Source: Sitta carolinensis
Taxonomy: Eukaryota; Chordata; Aves; Passeriformes; Sittidae
Length of the DNA: 64,000 bases
Reading direction: 5' to 3'
Assembly: GCA_032173965.1 (NCBI GenBank)
Contig: CM063290.1
Location: 124,001 to 188,000 of the forward strand
Made by a program: the position numbers and the translations under genes. Under the pieces are notes generated by a model. The model worked only from the letters and a program-made list of their open reading frames with translations. It ran no database searches and was not told the DNA's origin. This document shows positions 12,382 to 23,944 of this stretch, piece by piece; position 1 is the first letter of the stretch, and each line of letters starts with the position of its first letter.

Positions 12382-15300
12382 CTTAAGAAGACGTATAAAG
12401 TAACTGCCAAGTAAAACTCCACAGTAGTATAAGCAACGAACTTCATGTTCAGCTGAGAAGCATGGGTATATCTGCAAATTACTTACCTCCTCATGACTGC
12501 AGCACAACCCACACAGTCCTCCAAGAATGCCATGGATTATCTGTATGAAGCACAGAATGAATTCTATTCCTCCCAAAACAAGGAGGATGGAAAAGAGAGT
12601 GACGTTCCACTGCACAATGTTTTGAGGTTCTTGACATTCAGACCACTTGTTATACTCAAACAAGTACCTGCACGCAGAAATTAAAAATATATTAACATTA
12701 TGTCAGAGTGGGTTACTTACCATGTACTAGAACCAAATTATGTCTAGTCTGTAACTGCATTGTGGACATTCACTCTTGAGTCCTAATAGGCTAGGTTCCC
12801 TTAGGAATGTTCCTAAAGGAATAGATAAAGCAATGGTTTACACCACACAAGGTTTGTTTGGTTTAGGAAAATGTTGACATATCACCCAAACATTTTTGCT
12901 AAGTCTTAATTTCTTTTTAAAAAATAATCTAAGCTATAAAGGCAGAATTTCCTACTGCTGGTTAAAGTGAGGCACAAACTCAAGAATGACAAAAGAGAAA
13001 AAGTTTTTCTCAAAACAGTCACAAATCTTTGCAGGACTGGGCTTTTTTTCTGGACATAGCAGCCACTGATCTGGGGAAAATGGGTCACTTTCTCTCCTGT
13101 TTTGCTGTCTTTGGGCCCTCACATGCTTATTTGGATGAGCCAAACACAGAAGCAATTTGGTGAGGTACTGCTGTATTTCAACTGTTACTGCTCACTCACA
13201 TCTTGAGAACACAGCACTTGCCTTCAGCAAGGACTTAACCCAGCTCTTCAACACTCAGTCATTATCAAGAGGATAGAAAAGGAGGAATGACCCCTCTTAG
13301 GAGAGATACAAGTGAAATACAAAATTTAAACTCTACTGCAATGAGCTTTATGTGGCTTCCTAGTATTCCAAAAGCCTCTAGTCTGCCATCAGCCATAAGC
13401 TGTTGCTAAATACAGCCTTGAGGTTGCCAACCATACAGACACTTCAAAAGCATGCCATGATGTGAACCACATCAGGATTTATGTGCATTAATGGGGAATA
13501 GCACACTGAGACATTTTATGCAGGAGAACCTTAATTAGGGGTTACTGGAGCTTCTTGCCCTCTCTGCCCTGCAGCATACAAAGATTCTCAAGTTTCATTT
13601 ATGAGATTCTATGCCATTGTCATTAATGGGGACATTGTGCCACTTCATGTTGGTGCAAAGAAGCTTCAGAAGCAAGACTGACAAAACAGACTCTTATACA
13701 AGTGATAAATATCGTAACACCCACTGCTCCTAGCTTGTAAATCCTTCAAAGTCCTAAAACTTAATACTTTGTTAGAGATGTTCATGGACACGAACAGTAC
13801 ATGATGTATAGATTTAGTCACCTATATATATATTTCTATGGCTTTGGTTTTACACTGTAGCAGTGAGGGTAACTGATCCCATTTGTTAAGTTCTTACTAA
13901 GTGGAAAAGATAAAGTTATGAATAGATCTTGGCTACTGATATGGTTACTGGACATTGCTGAAAGGTACTGGAACAAAGCCCATGTGTACATTGGGAAGAG
14001 ATAACATCCTCATGAACAGACAACTTACCCTCCAGAGGAGTCAGTGAAAGGATAGATCCAATTTCTCTCTGGGTGGGTAAAACAATACGGTCCTTGAGAC
14101 AAACCCAGTGCTGAAATGATTATACAGTATCCAGAGCCAAGGATCCCAACAAAGGCTGCCAAAACTGAGGACAGCACCTGCACAGCAGACATAAACATGA
14201 ATTTCCAGCACAGCCATTGCCTTGTCTTTGGGATTACCTGGGACTGGGATACACAGGCTCACTTACCACACAGCTCTTTCCACAGCCCTCATGGCCAAAG
14301 CACGCACAGCAGTCATCATTGTGCAGCCCAATGAACACTGCAGCTGGAATGAGTACCTGGGTATGGAGCAAACAAATCACACTGTTCCCTTTGGTTGCAC
14401 GGAGAGGGCAGATAAAAATACAGCCTTCGAATTGCATTCATTTATGTTCCTTCTTGGCAGTTAGCCTGTACAGTGATTCGGCTTTACTCCTATTTAACAC
14501 AGTAGGCATCTTGCTACTGACATCACCAACCCCAGGACAAGTGCATTTCCTTTGCCACTTTGTGGCAATATTGCACTAAAGCACAGAAAGAGGCTGTTGG
14601 GGTATTGCTACATTTAAAGCATTTCATCTTAGAACTTTCTCTTCGCATTAAAGGCTGTATTTGCAAATAAAATGCTTTGCAAAAAAAAGTCATTAACTTT
14701 ATTTCAATGAGGGCTACAAAATATTTTTGAGAAACAGCTACTGCCAATATAATTGTTACTTAAGAGCAATCATGATTGCCTGTGTGACAAACCAGTCTGA
14801 CTAGAGTAGGAAGTCTAGTAAAATTTTGCTCAATTCAGACAAACTTCTCATTCCAGACATCTACTTTTTTCAAAGATTTCACAACCAGTTTCCAGTGACA
14901 GAAATGCAAAGTAACAAAGTGGAAACTATCCATGAGAAACATAAACCATCCATACTCCAGAGTTTTTAGCATAAAATCAAGAATGAACGGAGCTGATCAC
15001 AAAGAGGATCCTCCCACCAGCAATAATAGTGGACTCAACAATGTCCACTTAGGAAGATTCTACACCCAAGAGTACTCTGGAAAGCCATAAAGAAAGGGTA
15101 GAGAGTTATTTGCAAACGCCACAGACTTACTGAACATGAAACTAGAATAAGAACCATCCTGTTGAACAGACACATACTTGTCAGCCCTTACTCAAACCCA
15201 TTGCTGAGCCCCAATGCTTCAAAAGAGAACCTCTTCAGAAGAGGTTGTACAAGTGTGCTGCAGGAGAAGTTCCATTGATTTCACTTGTATTATTATGTGT

Positions 15301-16264
15301 GTAAAGCCCAGTCTTTGTAAATCCCACTCTTGGTCCGTTTGGGACTGTAACACAGCTGTAAGCACCTCTCGTAACACAAAACACCTTAGTATGCAATTGT
15401 TTTCAACCTGTGGTTTGCAGACACCTTGAGATCACAGAATCACAGTGTTTAGAATTGGAAGGGACCTATAACCTATTTCAAAGAGGACTTCTAAAAACAG
15501 GTGCACAAGCAAGCCTGGAGTTAGGGGTCTTAAATGTGCTGCAGTGTGGTCCACAAAATTGAAAACATAGAAAATAAGAGCTTCAGATTAATGACAACCT
15601 ATAATGAACATACTCACTCCTTGCACCCTGTTATTCAAATGTAAAGCTTTGACAACTACCACTCAATTCCTCTGAATAAACAGCTAAGGCAGAGAAATAC
15701 CTCTCAGCATGTCAGATAATAGAAATTAAGGAATTGTATCTAAATGCTCATTAGTTAGGGACATTTAAAAGGAGAGTGGGTCAATAACACAATAAAAATT
15801 TAACCCTTTATGCAAACTGACCTGCTGAGAGTCATGGTTTCACTTTTGCATTGGGATTCTGTGCCCTGGACCCTATGATATTTTTATTTTTACAGTGACA
15901 TAATATTGTAGATAAGATAATAGTAATTAATAATAATTATGAGATAATATAGCTCGTTTTTTTATACAACTACAGAGATAACTGTTGACAAGATATTTGA
16001 TGAATAAATTCAGGTAACCAGTAGAGAAAGAATAGTACCATGTACCTCCAAAATAAACTTGAAATAAGACACTAGGTTATTACTTACCAGAAAGCCTCCA
16101 CCTAGAATGCCATGAAGGCACTCCACGTATTTGCTGAGGTGATGCTCTGAAGCAAATCTTGTTTCGCCATTGGGAAAATAAAGTAAAGTGTTGGCCACAA
16201 TGCAGAGAAGGGCAAGGATGAGCAACTTATAACCAACACATCTAGCACACCTTCCAAAACACAT
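12346..16264 (-). CDS. TM4SF1: TM4SF1 (L6 antigen), four-pass membrane protein
   Basis: Minus-strand exons 16088-16264, 14267-14356, 14029-14177, 12487-12667 and a tentative last exon 12346-12381; all GT-AG, phases 0, 0, 2, 0. Exon 1 begins [15 protein letters not shown] and has LLYFPNGET, the TM1-loop signature of TM4SF1. Exon 2 gives TM2 and the cytoplasmic cysteine cluster [16 protein letters not shown], which in L6 proteins is a likely palmitoylation region. Exon 3 encodes TM3 ([13 protein letters not shown]) and part of the large outer loop (SQGPYC). Exon 4 has [16 protein letters not shown] and TM4 (GGIEFILC). Exons 1-4 are open and in frame with no lesion, unlike the sister genes. The outer loop lacks the NYT sequon I recall in human, but the NVT at the TM4 edge is kept. 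With the last exon as drawn the product is 210 residues (human 202). In mammals the protein acts at the plasma membrane and in endosomes in endothelial and tumour cell migration. Confidence 0.93.
14357..16087 (-). other. TM4SF1 introns
   Basis: Intron 1 is 1.7 kb and holds the CR1 fragment at 15430. Intron 2 (14178-14266) is only 89 bases. Intron 3 (12668-14028) is 1.36 kb with no recognised element. Confidence 0.6.
15430..15476 (-). mobile_element. CR1 LINE 3'-end fragment
   Basis: The plus strand reads ATCACAGAATCACAG ... TTGGAAGGGACC, the reverse complement of the CR1 3' end, whose plus form is GGTCCCTTCCAAC followed by short ATTCTATG repeats. It is a short 5'-truncated copy in intron 1 of TM4SF1. 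Confidence 0.75.
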
Positions 16265-16360
16265 ATCCTCAGCTTTAAAAAAAGCTCCTTCAACTTGTCC
16301 AATTCAACCTATCTCACACCTGTCCACACCTAAAAGAAGATCAGTGTTTGTTCTCACCTT

Positions 16361-16370
16361 CTTAAATACC
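16361..16370 (-). promoter_or_regulatory. Candidate TATA-like element of TM4SF1
   Basis: GGTATTTAAG on the minus strand about 100 bases before the TM4SF1 ATG, which would give a 5' UTR of about 70 bases. A second candidate lies at 16471-16480 (ATTTAAAAAG), followed by a GGGCGG box. Either could be the core promoter. A CATTCC (TEAD-type) hexamer lies between them at 16419-16424. Confidence 0.35.
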
Positions 16371-16499
16371 AGGGGTTACCTAACTACCTGGATGACGTTC
16401 AGAACCCTTCCCAACCACCATTCCCAATTGCAGAGTGAGAGAGCAGGGAAGGAAGAACGGCACCGCCCTTTTTAAATGCAGTAATTGTAGATGAACCAA

Positions 16500-19400
16500 A
16501 TGCAATGAAGGAAATATTGAATACTAGGTGATTTCACACTAATATATGATGCTTGGAGTAATCACTGGTGAACATGATTAGATGTGAACAACAGGATTAA
16601 ACCACAACACAAGTTCTGTTAGGAACTGAAGGAAAAATATTTTGTTTTCTTTGTTAGAAGCAGCTTTGAATTGTAGGTTTATAGACTGATTCAGAACAAC
16701 CTGAAACCAGGGAAAGACTTGGCTGACTTCAACAGCACTGACTCAGAGTTTTGGGTATAAACAGAATAAGGTCTATGGCAATGAGAAGTATGTAGAGCAA
16801 CCTCTCACTTTGCTATCCTGTTGATGGAAAAAGAGAAAATCTCACCGGAAGGTTGGAAAACAAATAAAATTAACAAGTAGGCTTCTTAGGCATGTCCTTG
16901 TTCTTTCCATTATAAGATGAACTGGATTTAGATTAATAGTCAATTAGTAAATGCTTTGGTAACAGCTAAATCAGGGAAACATTCGTGAAAAATACTGTTT
17001 TAAGAAAGCAGGATTATAAACGAGAATCCTTGCACTGAAATATCATGTACAGAAACGCACATAAAAAGAAAAATGCCAAGAAAGAAACAGATTATATCCA
17101 AGGTTCCAAAATGGTGGTTTATGTACCAGTAACATTAAATTCCATAGTAAATGGAGACAGAAAGTGAGCTATAAAAATTAAGATCTAGCCTTTTCTCTTT
17201 TCCCTCATGCAAACTTTTCTAAAATAGCCCAGAGCCTTCTTCTTCACACACAGCTCAACACAAAGGTGTGAGCTGCCATGCCCACTGCCACTGCCTGACA
17301 GGAGGTAACTAAAATGCACTGGCCCAGAATAGATCCAGGTGGTGCTGCTGCTGCCATCGGCACAGTAAAATACAATTCTCATTGCAAAACCAGAAGCTAG
17401 ACAAATGGAGTTTGGGAATGTAAAGGATATTAGAAGACTTTAATGAAACTCAAAAAAAAAAAATCTTTTCTTTGAAGGTGGGGTGGGGTTTGTTTAATAG
17501 TTAAATAACACAGTAGACACAAGCCCAAGTCAAAACCATGGTATTCTTGCAGGAGATGTGAGCAACACTCATGCTGAGAAAGAGCTTGCAAAAATAAAAG
17601 GTGGGGGGTGAAGAAGGGGAAAGAGAGCAGGCTGGTGCAGCTGTGGCTTTGTGATGTAACTTCTCCGGGTATTGTAGCTGCTGACCTTGGAGACTTCCTT
17701 CATTATGAGAAATATCCTCCAATTGTACAAACACAGGCTAACCATTATTGTGTGCTTCACCTCTAATGACTAAACAACCCAAAACATTATCCTGCAAGTT
17801 TCCTCTGCAGAAGATGACAACACTGAACTGAAAACTTCCTTTATTTTGTTGGGCTAAAAATCCCAAACCACTCCTTCCCCAAAACTCACCACCCAATACC
17901 CTTCCCCTCACCTCAACAACCACATCAACATATCACCTGTGGGACATGGATTTAAAACCCTAGCCCTACCCATATATTTGAAAACTGTTCTGTTTACAAT
18001 TTAAATAATGGTTTTCTAAATACTTCATTGAAAAAAAAGTACATCATCAAGAACACCCTATATTTAAAATCAATTCTATATTTAAAATGTCTTCCAATAA
18101 CCTTAAAAACAGCATGAAGAAAGAAAGAAGCAAAACAAACATTGTATTTGATGCAAATACAATTTTTTTACATTATAAAACCTGGTCAGGTGTGAATCAA
18201 GGGATTTCACTAATGCCACTGCCCTTTAGACACCCTATGGTACAGCTTCTGTCAGAAAGTCTCAATATAACATTTCTTTGCAGAATTTCTGGTGGAACTA
18301 TCAGAAAAAGGTTAATGAAGGAAAGTGCCTCTCATGGAAGCACTGGCAGGATGTGGTAACTCTATGGCATCTGCAGATGAGACACAGCATAGGAAACAAT
18401 GGCAAGGGCCTCACCGATTCATTTGGAAAGACTGGGCAACACAATATATGCATTTACACAGGTTATTAATTCCCACTTGTATTCTCCTATAAGCTGTTCT
18501 CATTTGGTCTTTTACTGTGTAATGGGTTGCTGCTCATGGAGGCCAATGCTAGCCCAGACAATTGTTGGGAACGTAGTGGGAAGGTGCAGTCACCTGTTGG
18601 CTAAACTGAGGGCAGGCTCTTGGCCAGCTGGGCAGACAGAGCTCCTGGTGACCTTAGGACAACTCCAACTCCCTTTGACCCAGCCATGCTGTCATCCATT
18701 CCTCAATGTCCAAGTGATGTATTACCCACGTTTTCCAGTAATCATCCACAAAAGCACTGTGATGCAGCTGTAACTGTCCCCACCACCTCTCAAGCGTACA
18801 TTGGCTGACAAACTTGACCTGGACAGTCACAAGAGGAAGCTGCTCATTATGAAGTCCTTGGTGCCTATGGTCTCCTGGCCAAAGACAGAAGAAAGCCTCC
18901 AGATTACTTTTATTAATTAGATCACAACTCCTCAGATGAACTAATGAGCTACGTAGGAGCATAAGTAACTACCTGTTGTCATGAGAGCAATTGCTCCTAA
19001 CACATCAGTAATACACATGCATGTGTTTGCTTGATGTCTCTGCCACCACGTTGAGACAGAAAACTGATCTGAACCATTGAAGTCAGCTTGGAGTGAGCAT
19101 TCACACTTCTGTGTAACAACACACGCTGGCACATACAGAGAACATTTATTATACATTTATTAGTAATAATGCTGACCAAGAAGGAGTCAGCAACAATACA
19201 AAAGAAGTAGTTTTTCCATTTGAACAACCAGTTTGGAGACTGAAAAGCTTACAATCAGGGCAGAGCTACCATTAAATGAGTGTATAGAAATCCCTCTCTT
19301 TAAAGAAGAGCCCATAAACCTTATTTAAGAACAACTGTTGCTGACCCTGGATTTGCAATAGCACAATCAAATAAACCACTTCAAACACTGTTTTCTGGTG

Positions 19401-20017
19401 ACATACAAAAACCATGCTGTAGCCTGCATTCATTAGTTCTTCCAACAATGTTATTATGGTAAATGTAGGACATAGGACAAACAAATCCTTTTTCTATTTC
19501 TGCAATAGCTGTAGGTGAAACCTTGCAAAATAGCCAGCAAAAGCTTGTTTCCCTTGGACTGTACTATTTGCATGCAGGTTTGCATTTTAGATTTCTAATC
19601 TATCCCTAAAGTGTGACATTCTTGCAAAAGTTAAATGAGCATGAGGCATTACCATCACTGTACTATAAGCATCCTCTCTTCTACACTGTGTGTTTGTAAT
19701 GGCTGTATGGATCAGAAAACTGGCATCAACTTAGCATACAAAGTCTGCATAGCACAGCGCAAGGAACAGATTGTCTTCTGGCTCACAGTGTGTCACTGGT
19801 GTCTCCCATCCCCTGCAGCAAGCACAAAAAACAGACTTCGAAAACATGGAACAAAAATTACCAGTGTTATGGCTTTGGGTCCTGTGGTGCCAAAGTCAGT
19901 CATTAATTACCTTTGTGCTTCTCATAGAGTGACCCTGTTGGTAGGGAACGTCTAATCCAGGAAAAAAAAAAAAAACAAAAAACCAAAAAACCAACCAACC
20001 AACCAACCAACCAAACA

Positions 20018-20050
<33 letters not shown>

Positions 20051-23000
20051 AAAAAACAAAAAACCACCAAACCTACCTCTATCATATCATGTATTTTAGA
20101 TCTGTAAGCTCAAAAATAAGAAAGAAAACCAAAAAGCACAAATTCTTTGCCTGTTTTTTTTCCTCAGCATATGTTTCATACATTGCTCATGCAGTCTTTC
20201 CTCTGGAATTAGCCATTTATTAAGCTCACCTCAATTAAATGTTTTAATTATACTTGCTGAACAATCCCACAACTGCTGCTTGGCTGGGAACAGTCTACAC
20301 ATTGATTCTGTAGCAGCAGGATGGGAAATGAATGTTTAAATTTAACATGTCTTTCGCATTAGCATGACTGATACTGCAGCATGTTGTCTTTACTTGCATA
20401 TCTTTCAGCATCAGCAGCAGTTGAATCAGACATCACAATCAGAAAAGCAAACCAGACATGACCACAAGACTCTTAAAAGACGATTTCCTAAAATGCAATC
20501 CCACCCTTCCATCAAACTTTGCTATCATCATTTAAACTGAAATTCTGAAACCCTTTTAACAACATACACTCAGTGCACAGAACCTTTGCTACAAGATGTT
20601 CCTTAAAATGGCTGTCAGTGATAAAGCCAACCATTTCACAGTCATGTTCCTCCAAGGTGTACATCAAGACCTCAAAAATATTATACAAAGGTAGCACACA
20701 TTTTTAGAAGGATGGAATTTCTAGGAAACCCCCCAAAATCTTATTAAAAACATATTTTAAAAGACAATTAAAAAGAACCAATTAAAAACCATGCTTAAAG
20801 AATAACTTAGTCTACAGAGTATCCTTTTTAATCTAAGCAACATTTAATGAAGCAAAGCAGGAGAAAATAACATTTAATGCTGATTATGATTTAATTAATT
20901 CTTAGTCTTTTTTAAGGTAACGTACTGGAACAACACAACCGAGACTGTATTCTCTGTAAATCTACAAAACATGTCTACCATGTCATACTAGATACAGCAC
21001 TCTACTGCAGCTGCTCTTTTCACGAGGTTTTTCAAATTCACAGATATATTGCCATTCTAACAAAGTGCAATTGGCTTGGAGGATGGGGAAATACTAATTT
21101 CCTGAATTAGGACTTTTCTATTTCTTTGTACTATAATTAAATCTAAAAGTAGCTGTGTCATTTGTGCACCAAAACATGGAATTTAGTGCTGCAGAAATGC
21201 AGATGTGTTCATTCCAGAGCAGCATTCTGTCACACATCTACCTCCTCCAACTGCCAGGGGTCAGACCCTGCCCATGGGGGATTTTCTGCCGTGCTCAGAG
21301 GATGGAGCACCCAAGAATTCCACCAGCTCCCTCTAGTGATAATCAGACTGTGACAAACGGGTTCTGCTGGGCCCATTCATGGCCTCTGCCTCCAGTGACC
21401 TCTAGCTCTCAAGTCTTCCACAACAGCCCCTGAAATACCATCTTCAGGTGAGAGACCTGTGCCTTTGGGGGAAGGCGACAATGCTCAGCAACAGCTCCTG
21501 GTGGCAGGAGCCAGGCACAAGGCACTCTTAGAGGAACTGAACTAAGGTGTCATGCCCACCAAGTGAAACCTTGAGGCTTTGACAGGACAGGTGGGATTTA
21601 GTTCAGGTGTTAGTTCCAAAACAGAATTCTCCCAAGAACAGATATATAAATGTTAAGTTAAAAAAGAAAATAAATCAACTTTCTTCTTTTACAGAAAAGT
21701 AGTCTTACTCTCTGCTCTCCATAAGCACAAAGACAAAGGAAACAAAACAAACTGGCAGTTTGCTCTAAAGGTGGGGAGAAACACCCCCCTAACAAAAAAA
21801 AAATCAAAATACCATATCCTTCCCCAGAGTCTGCACTGAATAAGATGGAATTTCCCTCCAAAAAGGCAGGCACTGTCTTTGAGGAAACTGCAACCATGTC
21901 AGCAATGGTACTTGCCTGTCAGGCAAAACATCCTGGGCTTTTATGTGTTACATTCCATTGACTTCTAGGATTTTGATAAATTATACTCTGTCTAAGATGA
22001 AGACATAGGGCTTACTTAAGAAGCACTACTAAGAGACGTACAAAGGGCTCAAGGAAAATTCAGATGTGTCTTGTGAAACCACTACAATTACAAAACCATT
22101 ACAGCATTCTTTGCAGACTTTTAAAGTAGATTGCTGATTAATCCAGCCTATGATTAATGTACAATGAATAAAAAGATTATCACAACAGAAATTAGTTTCC
22201 AGCCGATTTCATTACAATTTGTTATTATTATTTTAATTATTAAACTCTTCTTATCTCAGCCCATCAGTTTTCTCACTATTAACCCTCCAACTCTCTCCCC
22301 TCCCATCAAGGGCAGGGTCAACATGCGGCTCTGTAGGGCTGGGCTGCTAGCTGGGTTAAACCATAACAAGTGTCTAAACAGTTCATTGCTAAGTAACGTT
22401 AACAACAAGGCTCTATGAAATTTTATTGCTAGTAACTCAATCCTGATAACGTTAGAATCATGAATGAATGAAAGTTGCCAAGACAGAACCTGGATTTTGT
22501 TTTTAATTATTTAAGATTATAAAACAGTAATTTGAAAAACATGACATTTTTACTTTTCTGTCAAAATAAAATGAAGACCTAAAATTTACAATCTCATCTT
22601 ACAAAGAACACAAAGATCATCCTTAACGCTGTAAATTATACTTACAAAGAGCAAAAAGAAAAGTAATCACCATTGATTAGAGGGTATACCGTTGTCAGGG
22701 CTATATGACTTTGTGCAGCTAGTGGAGTCACTTTATCTTAATGATAAGGAGTCCCAGTACCTTACAAGTCATGAGAAACACTTCTATCTTTCCTTGCCTT
22801 AAAGATAAAAAGGCTCAGCTGTGGCCACAGCAGTGCAAGAGAAACTCCACCAACACTGCATTTGCATAGTTCTGCAGGGATCTGTGGCACGAGGCTGAAG
22901 CTAGACCAGGAACTACAGATAAAAGGCTGACCTGCTGAGGCCACTGAAGGTGAGCAACACCCTCACCTCCTGGGCTCAGCCCTCAGCCAACACACATCTG

Positions 23001-23700
23001 ACAGTCCTCTCCTGGAATCTCACACCCGCTCTGCAGAATGGGAAAACAGGCAGAAATGGCTGGAACTCCACTCCTGTCCTCCTCTCGCATTAAGAAAGCT
23101 TTGTGTGAAACAAAAACGAGTTCCTTTAGTCAGGCAGAGCTTAACATTAACAGAAATTACATATTTTAAAAAATTAGCTATCCTGTGAGAGTAGTGTAGT
23201 TTGGACTCTCTGACCATTTTCTCAAATAGTCTTCACAGACACTAGAGCATGTTTTACTGGTAAGTATTTTCTCACTTGTGGTCTAAATTCTTAGCTGTCT
23301 GGAACCAGTTCTGTTCCAGAGCTCATGCAGTTGCATTTGAGTAGAGAGCATTAACTTGAGGATCCAATACAGTAAAGTAATTAATCTCAGTTCTAATAGC
23401 AATACATTTTCAGAGCTAGATTTCCTACTGCTTAACATGCAGAAAATAAAACTTAGCACCCATCAAAGTTCTGTTTCAGTTAAAAACTAACTACTATATA
23501 CCTATAAGACAAAACTTATCCTCGTAAAAACTGTCCTACTGGAACCAGAGGATATATTCATACAGGTGAATGTCAAAAATAAGATCCTAACCCATACTCA
23601 CTTTCCTAAAGCAAAGGACTGCATTAGGCTAGATGCCTCACACTAGTACAGCACTGGAGAAATTTAGGGAGAGCAATTCCAAATTGGTAGTATAAGCCAT
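16500..23700. other. Intergenic spacer between TM4SF1 and TM4SF4, left part
   Basis: No exon-like sequence recognised. Open frames are below about 125 codons, without family resemblance or paired splice sites of matching phase. One A/C-rich simple repeat lies at 19962-20073. Slightly GC-richer stretches occur near 18530-18800 and 21240-21600. The divergent arrangement of the flanking promoters makes this a plausible place for enhancers, but none can be named from sequence. Confidence 0.5.
19962..20073. repeat. A-rich and (CCAA)n simple repeat
   Basis: A13, then AACC/CCAA units, then a run of about 30 A, then CAAAAAA units. The plus strand is almost only A and C over about 110 bases. No adjacent retroposon body was identified. 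Confidence 0.85.
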
Positions 23701-23710
23701 AAGGAAGTGG

Positions 23711-23940
23711 CCTCAAGTTGTGCCAAGGGAGGTTTAGATGAGATATTTGCAAAAATTTCTTAAACAAAAGGTTTGTCCAGCCCTATGGGGTGGAGTCCCC
23801 ATCCCCAGAGGGATTTAAAAGCTGTGTAGATGTGGCATTTGGGTACAAGGGTTATGGTGGCCCTGGCAGTGCTGGGGGAATCTTTGGACTCAATGGTCCC
23901 AGAGGGCTTTAATAAACTGATTCCATACCTCTATGATAAT
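23711..23940 (+). mobile_element. CR1 LINE 3'-end copy
   Basis: Contains the typical order of the CR1 3' region: GGTTTAGATGAGATATT, TTTGTCCAGCC, GGGATTTAAAAGCTGTGTAG, a GTGGCCCTGGCAGTGCTGGG segment and a degraded end. It is similar to the copy at 57753-57992, so both belong to the same or related subfamilies. It is a 5'-truncated, non-coding remnant. Confidence 0.85.
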
Positions 23941-23944
23941 CTGA

